A DNA stretch of 64,000 bases from Phycisphaera sp. (GCA_025916675.1 CP098402.1:429205-493204); one strand, 5' to 3'. Shown: positions 9,576 through 18,321, numbered from the stretch's first letter. The notes: generated from the letters alone by a model not told the origin. A program made the numbers and translations.

Positions 9576-10586
9576 TTAGAGCTTGCCGGCGTAGACCGAG
9601 AACGATTCGCGGAAGGGCATGGGTTCGCGGTCGAAGTAGGCGTCGACCTTGTCGAGCGAAGAGGTCGAGTCTTGGCCACCCATGGTGGCCATGCCCTCGT
9701 CGAAGGGCAGGAGGCTGCCCAGGCCCACGAACTGGGCGGCCTTGGCCTGCATCGCGGCGATGTCGGACGGGGCCCATAGCGGATGGACGCCTTCCTTGGC
9801 GTGGGGCACGTGGTCGTGGACGTACTCGAGCATCGCGGGCCAGGAGAGACATTCGCCGCCCACGAGGTTGAAGATCTCGCCGATGGTCTGGGGTCGGTCG
9901 AGCGCGTCGGCGAAGTAGTTGGCCACGTCGGTGACGACGATGGGCTGGACGTCGGGGTCGATGTAGTTGACGCCGCCCAGTGGCACGCTCTGCTCGGTCT
10001 CGGGGCGGCGGAAGTAGGGGATGCCGATCCAGGGGGCGATCTCGCCGCGGCTCCATTGGGCCATCATCTGCGTGAACTCGCCGCCGGGGCCATGGATGAG
10101 CGAGGGTCGGAAGATGGTCCAGTCGAGGTCGCTGGCGCGGACGAGGCCCTCGGCCTTGAACTTGGTCCGCTGGTATTCGGTGCGCGCCTCGTCGGACACG
10201 CCGAGCGCCGACATGTGGATGTAGCGGCCGACGCCGGTGCGCTTGCACGCGGCGATGACGCTGCGGGTGGCTTCGACGTGGAGGGTCTCGAAACGCTTGC
10301 CCTTGCCCTCGCGGATGATGCCGACGAGGTGGACGGCGGCGTCGCAGCCCCGGAGCAGCTCGTTGAGGGCGTCGGGGTCGTTGACGTCGCCCACGACGAC
10401 GGTCAAGGCTTCGCGGTCGCGATCGCGCAGGTCGGCGATTTCCTTCTTGGAGTGGCTCAGGGCCCGGACGGTCCAGCCGCGGTCGAGCAGGGTCCGCACG
10501 ACGTGTCCGCCGACGAATCCGGTGGCACCGGTGACGGCGACGGTGCCGCGATCTTGAGAGTGGCTGCCGTTGGTGCTCTGGTCCAT
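9576..10586 (-). CDS. NAD(P)-dependent epimerase/dehydratase-like protein (atypical SDR)
   Basis: A 336-residue extended short-chain dehydrogenase. The N-terminal Rossmann motif VTGATGFVGGHVV binds NAD(P), GDVNDPDALNELL and DAAVHLVGI follow, and the catalytic Y-x3-K is replaced by YQRTKFKAEGLV, which keeps Y and K. The tail resembles the NDUFA9/YfcH-like atypical SDRs that act on lipid or quinone substrates rather than classical UDP-sugar epimerases. The start at 10586 (MDQSTNGS) avoids a poor upstream extension. It diverges from the ABC ATPase gene across a 72-nt gap. Family firm; substrate unknown. Confidence 0.82.
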   Translation of the reverse strand: MDQSTNGSHSQDRGTVAVTGATGFVGGHVVRTLLDRGWTVRALSHSKKEIADLRDRDREALTVVVGDVNDPDALNELLRGCDAAVHLVGIIREGKGKRFETLHVEATRSVIAACKRTGVGRYIHMSALGVSDEARTEYQRTKFKAEGLVRASDLDWTIFRPSLIHGPGGEFTQMMAQWSRGEIAPWIGIPYFRRPETEQSVPLGGVNYIDPDVQPIVVTDVANYFADALDRPQTIGEIFNLVGGECLSWPAMLEYVHDHVPHAKEGVHPLWAPSDIAAMQAKAAQFVGLGSLLPFDEGMATMGGQDSTSSLDKVDAYFDREPMPFRESFSVYAGKL

Positions 10587-10658
10587 CGCTGGCGGTCTCC
10601 GAATGAACAAAGGGTGAATATCTGGCCGAAGCGTGCCGAGGGCCACTAGCGTAGGGGC

Positions 10659-11480
10659 GTGGTGAGCGAGAAGGCCGTCCAACCTTGTCTGAGCGTGCGG
10701 GGATTGACCCATCGGTATCCCGGGCGGTCGCGTGGGCTGGGGCCGGTGGATCTCGAGCTTGATCCGGGGTCGATCACGGCTCTGGTGGGGCCCAACGGCG
10801 CCGGCAAGTCGACCCTGCTGCGATTGATGGCGGGCGTGCTGACGCCTGACGGTGGATCGGTGGAGGTCGGTGAGCGGCCGATCCGAGGGCTAAGCGAGCG
10901 GGAGCGGGCCCGGGCGCTGGCGTTGGCACCGCAGCGAACGAGCTTGGCGTTCGCGTTTACGGTGCGCGAGTACGTGGGTTTTGGGGCCTACGCCGCCGGT
11001 CGGCGGGGGGCGGGGGTCGCGGTGGATTGTGCCATCGAGCACATGGACCTGGAAGAGCACGCGGCAAGCCCGCTGCCGAGGCTGAGCGTGGGGCAGCAGC
11101 AGCGGGCGACGATCGCGCGGGCGCTGGCACAGCTTGGAACGGGTGATCTTGGTGGCAAGGTGTTGCTGGCCGATGAGCCGGCGAGTTCTCTGGATATTCG
11201 GCACGCTGGGCGGCTGATCGGGACGCTCCGCGAACTCGCGGGGCGGGGGCTTGCGGTGGTGGTGGCGGCCCATGATCTGCCGTGGGCAGCGGCGGTGGCC
11301 GATCGCGGGCTGGCGATCACTGGGGAGGGCGGGTCGATGGTGCTCGAGAATGGGGCCCTGAGCGACCCAGGGGCGCTGGAGGGGGTGTTCGGGGCGGCGT
11401 TCGAGCGGCTGACGAGCGGCGATGGTGGGCGTGTGGTGGCCCTCCCGCGTCTGGCGGCTGGGGGTAGGACTGCCGACTAG
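10659..11480 (+). CDS. ABC transporter ATP-binding protein (FecE/BtuD-like)
   Basis: A 273-residue nucleotide-binding subunit with all motifs: Walker A GPNGAGKST, Q-loop APQRTSLAF, signature LSVGQQQR, Walker B VLLADEPAS and H-loop AAHDL. The sequence is closest in style to the iron-siderophore/haem/cobalamin importer ATPases. No permease or binding protein lies beside it, so its partner must be encoded elsewhere, or the protein serves a non-transport role. GTG codons at 10659 and 10662 are both possible starts. It is followed 9 nt later by a Q-rich membrane-anchored protein. Confidence 0.85.
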   Translation: MVSEKAVQPCLSVRGLTHRYPGRSRGLGPVDLELDPGSITALVGPNGAGKSTLLRLMAGVLTPDGGSVEVGERPIRGLSERERARALALAPQRTSLAFAFTVREYVGFGAYAAGRRGAGVAVDCAIEHMDLEEHAASPLPRLSVGQQQRATIARALAQLGTGDLGGKVLLADEPASSLDIRHAGRLIGTLRELAGRGLAVVVAAHDLPWAAAVADRGLAITGEGGSMVLENGALSDPGALEGVFGAAFERLTSGDGGRVVALPRLAAGGRTAD

Positions 11481-11489
11481 GCTTGCACC

Positions 11490-12257
11490 ATGCTGCAATG
11501 GATCCAGAACAACATCCAGCTCCTGATCCCGATCGTGTTCTTTGGTGTTTCGGGGCTTGGCTGGTTCTTGAAGAAGCTCCAGGAAGCCAAAGAGAAGAAG
11601 CAAGCCGAGGAGTTTCGTAAGCGGGCGAGGCTCGAGGCGCTGCGGACGGGGCGGATCGATGGCCAGCAGCAGTCGTCGCAGCCCGCGGCTTCGCAGGTGC
11701 AGCCGGCGGCCCAGGCCGAGACCCCGCGGCAGCGGTTGGAGGACCTGGCCCGGCGTCGCCAGCAGGGTCAGCAGCAACGCACCGCGGCGCAGCGGACCGA
11801 ACTCGAGGAGCAGCTCCGGCGGCGGCGTGAGGCGATCGATGCGCAGCGTCAGCGCCAGCAGCAGCGCCAGCCATCGCAGGTGCGCTCGCCCGCGCAGCGG
11901 CCGGGGCAGAGGACGTCCCAGCAGGCGTCCCAGCAGCCCATGCAACAGCCCCCCCAGCGGCCGGCACAGCGGACCGCCATGAAGCCGACTCCGCAGCCGC
12001 GCCGGACGGGCGAGCGTCGCCAGGTCGCGCCGCTGCCGACGATGCAGCCGGTTCAAGAGACCGTGATCGCCGACGTGATCGCGGCCAAGCGTGCGGAGGA
12101 AGCCAGGCCCGTCGAGGCCCCGTTGCCCGTGGCTGGCGTGGGTCGCCGCTCGGCACCGATTACGGCCAGGGGTATCGATGTCCGCCAGGCGTTGATCATG
12201 CGTGAAATCCTCGACCGGCCGGTCGGGATGCGCGATCCGTTCGAGTCGGGCTGGTAG
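11490..12257 (+). CDS. glutamine-rich membrane-anchored protein
   Basis: No family recognised. The 255 residues start with one hydrophobic helix (NNIQLLIPIVFFGVSGLGWF, about residues 7-26), followed by a charged coiled-coil-like stretch (KKLQEAKEKKQAEEFRKRARLEALR) and then a long low-complexity region of Q, R, P and A up to about residue 180. The last 60 residues are less biased and contain ADVIAAKRAEEARPVEAPLP. The likely topology is a short N-terminal anchor with a disordered cytoplasmic tail. It sits 9 nt after the ABC ATPase and may be co-transcribed. The strongly biased composition makes homology calls unreliable. Confidence 0.65.
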   Translation: MLQWIQNNIQLLIPIVFFGVSGLGWFLKKLQEAKEKKQAEEFRKRARLEALRTGRIDGQQQSSQPAASQVQPAAQAETPRQRLEDLARRRQQGQQQRTAAQRTELEEQLRRRREAIDAQRQRQQQRQPSQVRSPAQRPGQRTSQQASQQPMQQPPQRPAQRTAMKPTPQPRRTGERRQVAPLPTMQPVQETVIADVIAAKRAEEARPVEAPLPVAGVGRRSAPITARGIDVRQALIMREILDRPVGMRDPFESGW

Positions 12258-12298
12258 TCGTTGCTGGCTGGTGGATGCCGGGGCTGATAGCATGGCCC

Positions 12299-13096
12299 AT
12301 GAGGCGTCTGTTGCTGCTGCTCGTGCCCATCGCGTTTGTCTTGGTCGGCTGCCAGGGCGGGACGGGCGTGCGGTTCGGCGAGGACAGCATCGTCAACAAT
12401 CTGTTTGGCGAATCGCAGGAGAACCCTGCGGAACTGGCGCGAGATCAGTACGACCCCGACGCGCGGTATCGCGGCACGGTGCGCCTGACTGTTGAGTTGC
12501 TCGAGCCGGACGACCGTATTCTGGACATCTTCCGGGTGAACCTGACCGACGAGGACACGTCGGTGCGGGCGGCGGCGGCTCGTGGGCTGGCCACGCACGG
12601 GGTGGCGGCCGATGGGGCTTTGCTCGCGGCGGCGCTGGACGACCCCGAGCCCATCGTGCGTCGGTCGGCCGCACTCGGGTTGCAGCGTATCCACGAGCCC
12701 GGCGCGACCGATCGGTTGTTGCAGTTGATCGAGCCGCTGGTCGAGCCGGATCAGAACGTGCGCGTGGAGGCGGCGCTGGCGCTCGGGCAATATCCACAGA
12801 GCGATGTGGTGGTGGGGCTGGTGAAGTCGTTGCGGTCCGATACCGAGCAGAGCCTGGCCGTGCATGTGGCGGTCGTGCGTTCGTTGGAATTGCTCACGGG
12901 CAAGGACTTCGGGCTCGACTTCATCGCGTGGCAGGGGTGGATCGATGAGAATGGGGCATGGTTCGCGGACCAGCGGGCGTACACCTATCCGGTTTTTAGC
13001 AGATCACGGGGTTGGTGGGAATACCTGCCTCTGATGCCCTTGCCGCCCAACGAAGAGAGCTCGACACCTATTGGTTTGACCCGAACGCCCCGGTAA
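12299..13096 (+). CDS. HEAT-repeat lipoprotein
   Basis: A 265-residue protein with a lipoprotein signal: MRRLLLLLVPIAFVLVGCQGG places the lipobox cysteine at residue 18. Two or three HEAT/PBS-type helical repeats follow, seen as DTSVRAAAARGLATHG, PEPIVRRSAALGLQRI and DQNVRVEAALALGQYP. HEAT repeats are protein-binding scaffolds, so a periplasmic or outer-membrane adaptor role is plausible, but nothing names a partner. The start at 12299 is chosen because an ATG eight codons earlier would bury the signal peptide. The C-terminal 60 residues (KDFGLDFIAWQGWIDENG onward) are shared with many planctomycete HEAT proteins, from recall. Confidence 0.8.
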   Translation: MRRLLLLLVPIAFVLVGCQGGTGVRFGEDSIVNNLFGESQENPAELARDQYDPDARYRGTVRLTVELLEPDDRILDIFRVNLTDEDTSVRAAAARGLATHGVAADGALLAAALDDPEPIVRRSAALGLQRIHEPGATDRLLQLIEPLVEPDQNVRVEAALALGQYPQSDVVVGLVKSLRSDTEQSLAVHVAVVRSLELLTGKDFGLDFIAWQGWIDENGAWFADQRAYTYPVFSRSRGWWEYLPLMPLPPNEESSTPIGLTRTPR

Positions 13097-13142
13097 GGCC
13101 GATGAGGCACTGTCACGACGACTGAAGCCCCTGGAGCCTTCA

Positions 13143-14108
13143 TTGGACGCCATTGTCGCCCGACAGAACCAGCCTGCCTTGATTGATTCCCCCGTCCCGG
13201 CGTGCGAGGCGGGGCAGGCCCTGGTGCGCGTGCGTCTGGCGGGTGACGTGCCGGCGTGGGTTTTGGGCGCTGCGGCGGGCGTGGCCGACGGTTCGGTGCT
13301 GGGGCGCGATGTTGTGGGTATCGTGGCTGACGTCTCCGATGATGCGCCCGAGGGCGTTCGCGAACGGCTGCGCAAGGCGCGGGTCGTGTGCTCGCCCATG
13401 GTCGCGTGCGGCGCGTGCGACATGTGCAAGGCGGGCGTGAGCCAGCATTGCCGCGAGGGCGGGACCCTTGGGAGCGCGGGCGTGCCGGGGAGCATGGCCG
13501 GGACCATCGCGGTGCCGTGGCGGAATCTGGCTTTGGTGCCCGAGGGGCTCGCTGATGACGCGGCGATTCTGGCTGGGCCCTTGTCGCGCGCGGTGCACGC
13601 GGCCCGGATGATCCGAATGGAAGGCAAGGTGTACGTCACGGTGCTGGGCGACAACCTCGCGGCGTTACTGGCGGTGCAGGCGATCGCCAAGCTGAACGCG
13701 ACGGTGCGGTTGTTGGGTTGGCGGCCCGAAGCGTTTGGCCGGGCCGAAAAGTGGGGCGTGTCGCACCGCCACGCGAAGGAGGTCGGCCGCCGGCGCGACC
13801 AGACGGTGGTGGTCGATTGTGTGGGCAGCGAAGCCTCGATGGATCTGGCGCTCGGGATGCTGAGGCCCCGGGGCACGTTCATCCTGGCGGCGGATCCGCA
13901 GCCGGACGTGTCGGTGGATCTCTCGCCGGTGGTGCGGGGCGAGCTCGAGATGATCGGGGCGAGCTTCGGTTCGGTGGCCGACGCGCTGCCGATGCTGGCC
14001 TCAGGCGAGGTGGAGACGGCCGGGCTCGTGGAGGTGCGGACGCGGCCCAGCGAGGCTCCGCGGCTGCTTTCCCGACCCGAGCTGCTGTACGTCGCCGTCG
14101 AGTTCTAA
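13143..14108 (+). CDS. zinc-type medium-chain alcohol dehydrogenase-like protein
   Basis: A 321-residue medium-chain dehydrogenase/reductase. The structural-zinc lobe is visible as CGACDMCKAGVSQHC, and GRDVVGIV matches the GHExxG region of the GroES-like fold with the catalytic histidine and glutamate replaced, so the catalytic zinc may be altered or lost. The Rossmann half has VTVLGDNLAALLAVQ instead of the usual GxGxxG, also degenerate. The start is TTG at 13143 with GGAG upstream. Either a divergent oxidoreductase or one that has lost activity; no substrate can be inferred. Followed 9 nt later by a small membrane protein. Confidence 0.75.
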   Translation: MDAIVARQNQPALIDSPVPACEAGQALVRVRLAGDVPAWVLGAAAGVADGSVLGRDVVGIVADVSDDAPEGVRERLRKARVVCSPMVACGACDMCKAGVSQHCREGGTLGSAGVPGSMAGTIAVPWRNLALVPEGLADDAAILAGPLSRAVHAARMIRMEGKVYVTVLGDNLAALLAVQAIAKLNATVRLLGWRPEAFGRAEKWGVSHRHAKEVGRRRDQTVVVDCVGSEASMDLALGMLRPRGTFILAADPQPDVSVDLSPVVRGELEMIGASFGSVADALPMLASGEVETAGLVEVRTRPSEAPRLLSRPELLYVAVEF

Positions 14109-14117
14109 GATATACGC

Positions 14118-14393
14118 ATGGACGCCGTGCCCGCCCGCAAGCCGTTGCAGCCGCATGAGCCCGTGCCGACGACGCCGGGGCGGATCGCATTGTTGTTCGC
14201 GTGCGCGGGGTTGATGACCTTTGGGGTGCTGAGCCCGATCGCGCTGTTGGTGTCGCTTATCGCGGTGGTGCGCAAGCCGGACTGGTTCGGGGCGGCGGCG
14301 CTATTGCTGAGCGGGGCGGCGGTTGCCGTGCTGGTCGACATCATCTTCTTCGGCGGGTTCTTGTTGCTGCTGATCTACAGCGTGTTCGCCTAG
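14118..14393 (+). CDS. small two-helix membrane protein
   Basis: A 91-residue protein of unknown function. A proline-rich N-terminus (about 1-25) is followed by hydrophobic segments around residues 27-52 and 59-90, with one short RKPDWFG loop. The layout matches the many small DUF4190-like membrane proteins that regulate or accompany other enzymes, but no signature is present. It closes the short run after the dehydrogenase and ends tail-to-tail with uppP, the two stops overlapping in CTAG. Confidence 0.6.
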   Translation: MDAVPARKPLQPHEPVPTTPGRIALLFACAGLMTFGVLSPIALLVSLIAVVRKPDWFGAAALLLSGAAVAVLVDIIFFGGFLLLLIYSVFA

Positions 14394-15259
14394 GCGGCTT
14401 CGGGAACGAAGGCAATCCAGCCGGCGAGCAGGGCGCCGAGCAAGACGGCGGTGAGCGCGAGGCGGTACCAGCCGAACGGGGCGAGGCCGTGCTTGTTGAG
14501 GAAGCCGACGAGCCACTTGACGGCGAGCATGGCCGAGATGGTCGAGACGACCATGCCGACGAGGATCGCCGGCCATCCGATGACGTCGAACATCGAGGGC
14601 TCATCGCTCAACACATCTTTGAAGAGCGTGAGCACGCACGCCCCGCCGAGGGTGGGCAGGCCCAGCAGGAAGCTGAACTCGGCGGCGTCTTTGGGCTTGA
14701 GGCCCACGAGCACGCCGCCGGTGATGGTCATCATCGAGCGGCTGGTGCCGGGGACCATGGCGACGCATTGGAGCAGCCCGATGATCAGGGCCTGGCCCGG
14801 GCGGAGTTGTTCGATGGTCCTTCCGGCTTGTTCTTTTCGGCGTGGGGCGATGATGGCCTTGTCGAGGGCGATCATGTAGACGCCGCCGAGGGCGAGCATG
14901 GTGAGCACGACGGTGGCGGTAAAGAGGTGCTCTTCGATGGCGTCGTTGAAGGCGAGCCCGAGCACCGCGGCGGGGATGAACGCGATGATGATGTTGACGG
15001 CCATGCGGAGGCCGACGGGGTCCTTGCCGAGCAGGCCCTGGACCATCTGCCAGACGCGCTGGCGGTAGAGGCCCAGGACGGCGAGGATGGCGCCGCCCTG
15101 GATGACGATGTTGAAGGCGCTGACGGCCTTGTGGCCCTCGGGCGTGTCGCTGAGGCCCATGAGCCCCGAGGCGAGGATGAGGTGGCCCGTGGAGCTCACC
15201 GGGAGGTACTCGGTGATGCCCTCGACGATGCCCAGCACGATGGCTTGCCAGAGTTCCAC
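14390..15259 (-). CDS. uppP: undecaprenyl-diphosphatase
   Basis: A 289-residue polytopic BacA/UppP-family enzyme that recycles undecaprenyl diphosphate to the monophosphate carrier for peptidoglycan synthesis. Key motifs: the N-terminal EGITEYLPVSSTGHLIL, containing the conserved acidic and serine/histidine residues, and PGTSRSMMTITGG with the PGxSRS catalytic arginine. About seven to eight hydrophobic segments are visible. The start is GTG at 15259 (VELWQAIVLG), 10 nt after an AGGAG site; the open frame extends to 15346 but that N-terminus is proline/arginine-rich and unlike the family. Confidence 0.95.
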   Translation of the reverse strand: MELWQAIVLGIVEGITEYLPVSSTGHLILASGLMGLSDTPEGHKAVSAFNIVIQGGAILAVLGLYRQRVWQMVQGLLGKDPVGLRMAVNIIIAFIPAAVLGLAFNDAIEEHLFTATVVLTMLALGGVYMIALDKAIIAPRRKEQAGRTIEQLRPGQALIIGLLQCVAMVPGTSRSMMTITGGVLVGLKPKDAAEFSFLLGLPTLGGACVLTLFKDVLSDEPSMFDVIGWPAILVGMVVSTISAMLAVKWLVGFLNKHGLAPFGWYRLALTAVLLGALLAGWIAFVPEAA

Positions 15260-15374
15260 GTGCTCAAGTCTCCTGCGCCGGGGGGGTGGGGAAGGGTCCG
15301 ATACGCCCGGGACGCTCGTGCGTTCGTGGGCGGGCAGATTAGCCATCGGGTGATGAGCGGCGCATGATGAACCC

Positions 15375-16229
15375 GTGACGACCGCCGCCGGCCCGCAATT
15401 CGTGCCAATCGAGGACCTCTCGCACCCGGGGCTCGAGCCCTACCGCGACCAGAAGGACGCGTGGTTGCGGGTGCAGCGCGATGGTGGGACGGGGCTTGGC
15501 GGGTTGTTCCTGGCCGAGGGCGAGATCGTGGCGCGGGAGCTGTTCGCGTCTCGGTTCAAGGTTCGTTCGGTATTGGTCACGCCGACGCGGTTGCTGTCGA
15601 TGCGAGATGCGATCGAGGGGCTGCCGGCTGGCACACCGGTGTTTGTGGCCGAGCGGGGCGTGGCGGAGGGCATCGTGGGCTTCGACATGCACCGGGGGGT
15701 GCTGGCGCTGGGGGAGCGGGGTGAGGCTCCGGCGTTGGCGTCGGTGGTCGAGGACGCGCGGTGCCTGCTGGTGCTCGAGGGGCTGAGCAATCACGACAAC
15801 GTGGGGTCGCTGTACCGGAGTTTGTCGGCGCTCGGGCCGGCGGGATCGGCGGTGGTGCTGGGGCCGGGGTGCGCCGACCCGTTCTATCGCAAGAGTTTGC
15901 GGGTATCGATGGGGCACGTGCTGCGTGTGCCGACGGCGTGGGCGGAGGACTGGCCCGGGGACGTGCGTGCGATCGAGGTGGCGGGCTTCCGGACGCTGGC
16001 TTTGACCCCGGACCCTGGGGCGGCTGCGATCGGCGAGGTGGATCTGCGGTGCCCGCCCGTGCGGATTGCCTTGTTGTTGGGGGCCGAGGGGCCTGGGCTG
16101 ACCGAGGGGGTGATGTCGGCGGTGACGCAGCGTGTGCGCATCCCGATGAATGATGGCGTCGATTCGTTGAATGTTGGGGTCGCGGCCGCGGTGGCTCTGG
16201 CGGGGCTGTGCAGGCCGGGCGAGCGCTGA
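15375..16229 (+). CDS. TrmH/SpoU-family RNA 2'-O-methyltransferase
   Basis: A 284-residue SPOUT methyltransferase. An N-terminal substrate-binding domain (about 1-115) precedes the trefoil-knot catalytic domain with its three motifs: NHDNVGSLYRSLSALG (motif 1), LLLGAEGPGL (motif 2) and IPMNDGVDSLNVGVAAAVAL (motif 3). The enzyme transfers a methyl from SAM to a ribose 2'-OH of rRNA or tRNA; the exact nucleotide cannot be read from sequence. The start is GTG at 15375. Transcribed divergently from uppP with 115 nt between them. Confidence 0.88.
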   Translation: MTTAAGPQFVPIEDLSHPGLEPYRDQKDAWLRVQRDGGTGLGGLFLAEGEIVARELFASRFKVRSVLVTPTRLLSMRDAIEGLPAGTPVFVAERGVAEGIVGFDMHRGVLALGERGEAPALASVVEDARCLLVLEGLSNHDNVGSLYRSLSALGPAGSAVVLGPGCADPFYRKSLRVSMGHVLRVPTAWAEDWPGDVRAIEVAGFRTLALTPDPGAAAIGEVDLRCPPVRIALLLGAEGPGLTEGVMSAVTQRVRIPMNDGVDSLNVGVAAAVALAGLCRPGER

Positions 16230-16277
16230 GGGGAACATGTGGCGGCCTTCGGCGTCTATAGATGTGATTCTCAACGG

Positions 16278-16300
16278 CGCATGTTTGAGCGTGGTATCCT
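16278..16300 (+). promoter_or_regulatory. candidate extended -10 promoter (TGGTATCCTG)
   Basis: The hexamer TATCCT at 16295-16300 is preceded by TG one base upstream, giving an extended -10, in the 163-nt gap before the exported thioredoxin-like gene. No convincing -35 lies 16-18 nt upstream. The wording GTGGTATCCTGCA closely resembles the sequence upstream of fliA (GTGGTATTCTGTA) and the pseudopilin promoter (CTGGTATACTGGA), which is the main reason for calling it. Confidence 0.4.
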
Positions 16301-16392
16301 GCACGTAGCGCACAAGTGGGCGGACGAGTAGCTAGCTGCGATCAAAATGCAAACAAAATTGAACCCAGACGGGTAGCAGAGGGCGGAACATC

Positions 16393-17718
16393 ATGCGAGC
16401 AATTCTTTCAGCAACCATCGTGGCATTGGCGGCGTGTTCGGGCCTGGCCCAGAGCGATGAGGTCATCCGTGAGGGATCTGGCGATCGTCGCGAGGCCCTG
16501 AATGCCATGGAGTTGAGCGCGTTCGATCGCTCGCTGCTGGATGGGTTGACCGAATGGACCGGCGAGCCGATCAAGGCCGACGACCTCGACGGCAAGCCCT
16601 TGCTCATCCTGACATGGGCGAGTTGGCACACCGGCTCGACGGCCTCGGCCCGCATGGCCGAGCAGATGGCCAAGACGTTCGCGGACAAGGGCCTGGTGGT
16701 CCTCGGCGTGCACTCGGACGAGGGCTACGACACGGCCGCGCAGACGGCCGAGCGGCTCCGGCTGAGCTATCCGGTGGCGCGCGACGAGGGCACGAAATTT
16801 CGTGCGGGTATCCGTGCCGACATGGACCCGAACTTCTATGTCGTCGACCGCGCGGGGCAGTTGCGTTTTGCGGACATCACGCGGACCAGCGTGCGTGATG
16901 CCCTGCGGATCGTGACCGACGAGACGCGTGAGCAGGCCGCCGGGGCGATGGCCCGCCGGAGCGATTCGAATGAGCCCGCGTCGCGGGTGATCGCGAGTGT
17001 GGCCGAGCATGATGCGGCGAATATTCCGAATTGGAGCATCCCGCCGCAGGACGTGACGCTGTACCAAGATGCCAACTGGCCGGCCCGATGGCTTGCGGCC
17101 GAGACACAGGCTGGCGCGGACTTTGAGAATCGCGGCCGGACGGAGTTGCCGATCGTTGATTTCAATACCGAGTTGGTCAACTGGCTGGGCCCGAAGCCGA
17201 CGCTCGATGGGCGTGTTCGGGTGGTGTATTACTGGGCGCACACGATTGGTGGCAGCTACGAGCGTGTGCAGCCCTACATGGACGAATTGCAACGCCGCCA
17301 TGGGCGCGATATCGCCGTGATCGGCATGGCCGAGCCTATCCTGACGATCGATCGGCGTGAGGCTCGTCGCAACCCGACGATGCTGGACGATGCGCTCAAC
17401 GAGTTCTTCAAGTCCCTGACTGCCATCGTGACCCGCACCCAGGTGAAGCACTCCGTGGCATTCGATCGGCAGTTCGAGATGTACTCCTCGTCGCTCGGCA
17501 AGGAGATCAGGGGCAACGACGCCGTGATCCAGATGGCCCGCGAGTTCAAGTATCCGATCGCGGTTATTTACAGCACCGACAACTCGGTGCGTTGGCTGGG
17601 CAACCCGCTGAACGATCGTTTTGAGGTGGCGTTGAACCGGATCGTTGATCTCGATCCCGCCGTCCAGATCCGTCGCCAGCGCGATGAGGCGTATCTGGCG
17701 CGTCAGAACCGACGCTAA
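16393..17718 (+). CDS. exported protein with two cysteine-less thioredoxin-like domains
   Basis: A 441-residue protein with a short signal peptide (MRAILSATIVALAACSGLAQ). Residues about 45-175 look like a TlpA/AhpC-type thioredoxin fold (LDGKPLLILTWASWHTGS ... VVLGVHSDEG ... FYVVDRAGQLRFADI), but the CxxC position reads WHTGS. A second similar fold follows (VRVVYYWAHTIGGSYERVQPYMDELQ ... DIAVIGMAEP ... IAVIYSTDNSVRWLGNPL), also without cysteines. It therefore cannot act as a dithiol oxidoreductase by the usual chemistry; binding or chaperone use is one possibility. Followed 11 nt later by trmL. Confidence 0.7.
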   Translation: MRAILSATIVALAACSGLAQSDEVIREGSGDRREALNAMELSAFDRSLLDGLTEWTGEPIKADDLDGKPLLILTWASWHTGSTASARMAEQMAKTFADKGLVVLGVHSDEGYDTAAQTAERLRLSYPVARDEGTKFRAGIRADMDPNFYVVDRAGQLRFADITRTSVRDALRIVTDETREQAAGAMARRSDSNEPASRVIASVAEHDAANIPNWSIPPQDVTLYQDANWPARWLAAETQAGADFENRGRTELPIVDFNTELVNWLGPKPTLDGRVRVVYYWAHTIGGSYERVQPYMDELQRRHGRDIAVIGMAEPILTIDRREARRNPTMLDDALNEFFKSLTAIVTRTQVKHSVAFDRQFEMYSSSLGKEIRGNDAVIQMAREFKYPIAVIYSTDNSVRWLGNPLNDRFEVALNRIVDLDPAVQIRRQRDEAYLARQNRR

Positions 17719-17729
17719 CCCGACCGGCC

Positions 17730-18245
17730 ATGGGATCCAGCACGAGCGTTCCGCGATTCCACGTCGTGCTGCACGAGCCGGAAATCCCGAACAACACGGG
17801 CAACATCGGCCGCACCTGTCTGGCGATGGGTGCGGCCTTGCATTTGATCGAGCCGCTCGGTTTCGATTTGGATGAGAAGGCGCTGCGGCGCGCGGGGCTC
17901 GATTACTGGCCGCGATTGGATCCGAGCGTGTACCCGAACTGGGCGGCGTATCTGGCGGCGTTTCCGGATGCCCGGCGGTGGTACTTCACCTCCCGGCGTG
18001 GACGGCCCCACTTCGAGGCGGTGTTCGAGCCGGGCGATCACCTGGTGTTTGGCAAAGAGACGGCGGGTCTGCCGGCCGAGATTCTTGCCGGGCAGGAAGC
18101 CTGGGGCGTTGGCATCCCGCTGCGGGTAGGCGAACGGAGCCTGAACCTGTCGACGGCGGTGGCCCTCGGTCTCGGTGAGGGGGTCCGCCAACTCGTCGCC
18201 GATGGCCGCCAGGGGCTAGTGGACGGGCTGCACCTGCCCGTGTGA
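17730..18245 (+). CDS. trmL: tRNA (cytidine(34)-2'-O)-methyltransferase
   Basis: A 171-residue minimal SPOUT methyltransferase that methylates the wobble ribose of certain leucine tRNAs. The family motifs are complete: EPEIPNNTGNIGRTCLAMGA (motif 1 with the SAM-site NTG), LVFGKETAGLP (motif 2) and IPLRVGERSLNLSTAVALGLGE (motif 3; NLSxxVA). The length equals the usual 150-170 residues and there is no accessory domain, which separates it from TrmH and RlmB. It is 11 nt behind the thioredoxin-like gene, and a hairpin with T-run directly follows the stop. Confidence 0.92.
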   Translation: MGSSTSVPRFHVVLHEPEIPNNTGNIGRTCLAMGAALHLIEPLGFDLDEKALRRAGLDYWPRLDPSVYPNWAAYLAAFPDARRWYFTSRRGRPHFEAVFEPGDHLVFGKETAGLPAEILAGQEAWGVGIPLRVGERSLNLSTAVALGLGEGVRQLVADGRQGLVDGLHLPV

Positions 18246-18263
18246 GTTCTTGCGGGTTGGTAG

Positions 18264-18288
18264 TGTTGCGAAATCGCAACATTTGTTT
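18264..18288 (+). terminator. intrinsic terminator after trmL
   Basis: TGTTGCG (18264-18270) pairs perfectly with CGCAACA (18275-18281) across an AAAT loop, and TTTGTTT follows. It is 19 nt after the trmL stop, so it probably ends the preceding transcript. The 7-bp stem is short but the T-run is good. Confidence 0.6.
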
Positions 18289-18321
18289 GAGCCAAAATCG
18301 AACAAACAAGTGCTGAGAACG

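Noticed and set aside
9325-10248. Upstream extension of the hypothetical gene at 8386-9324
   Set aside because: The extension is antisense to the conserved epimerase gene; a strong AAGGAG site supports the start at 9324.
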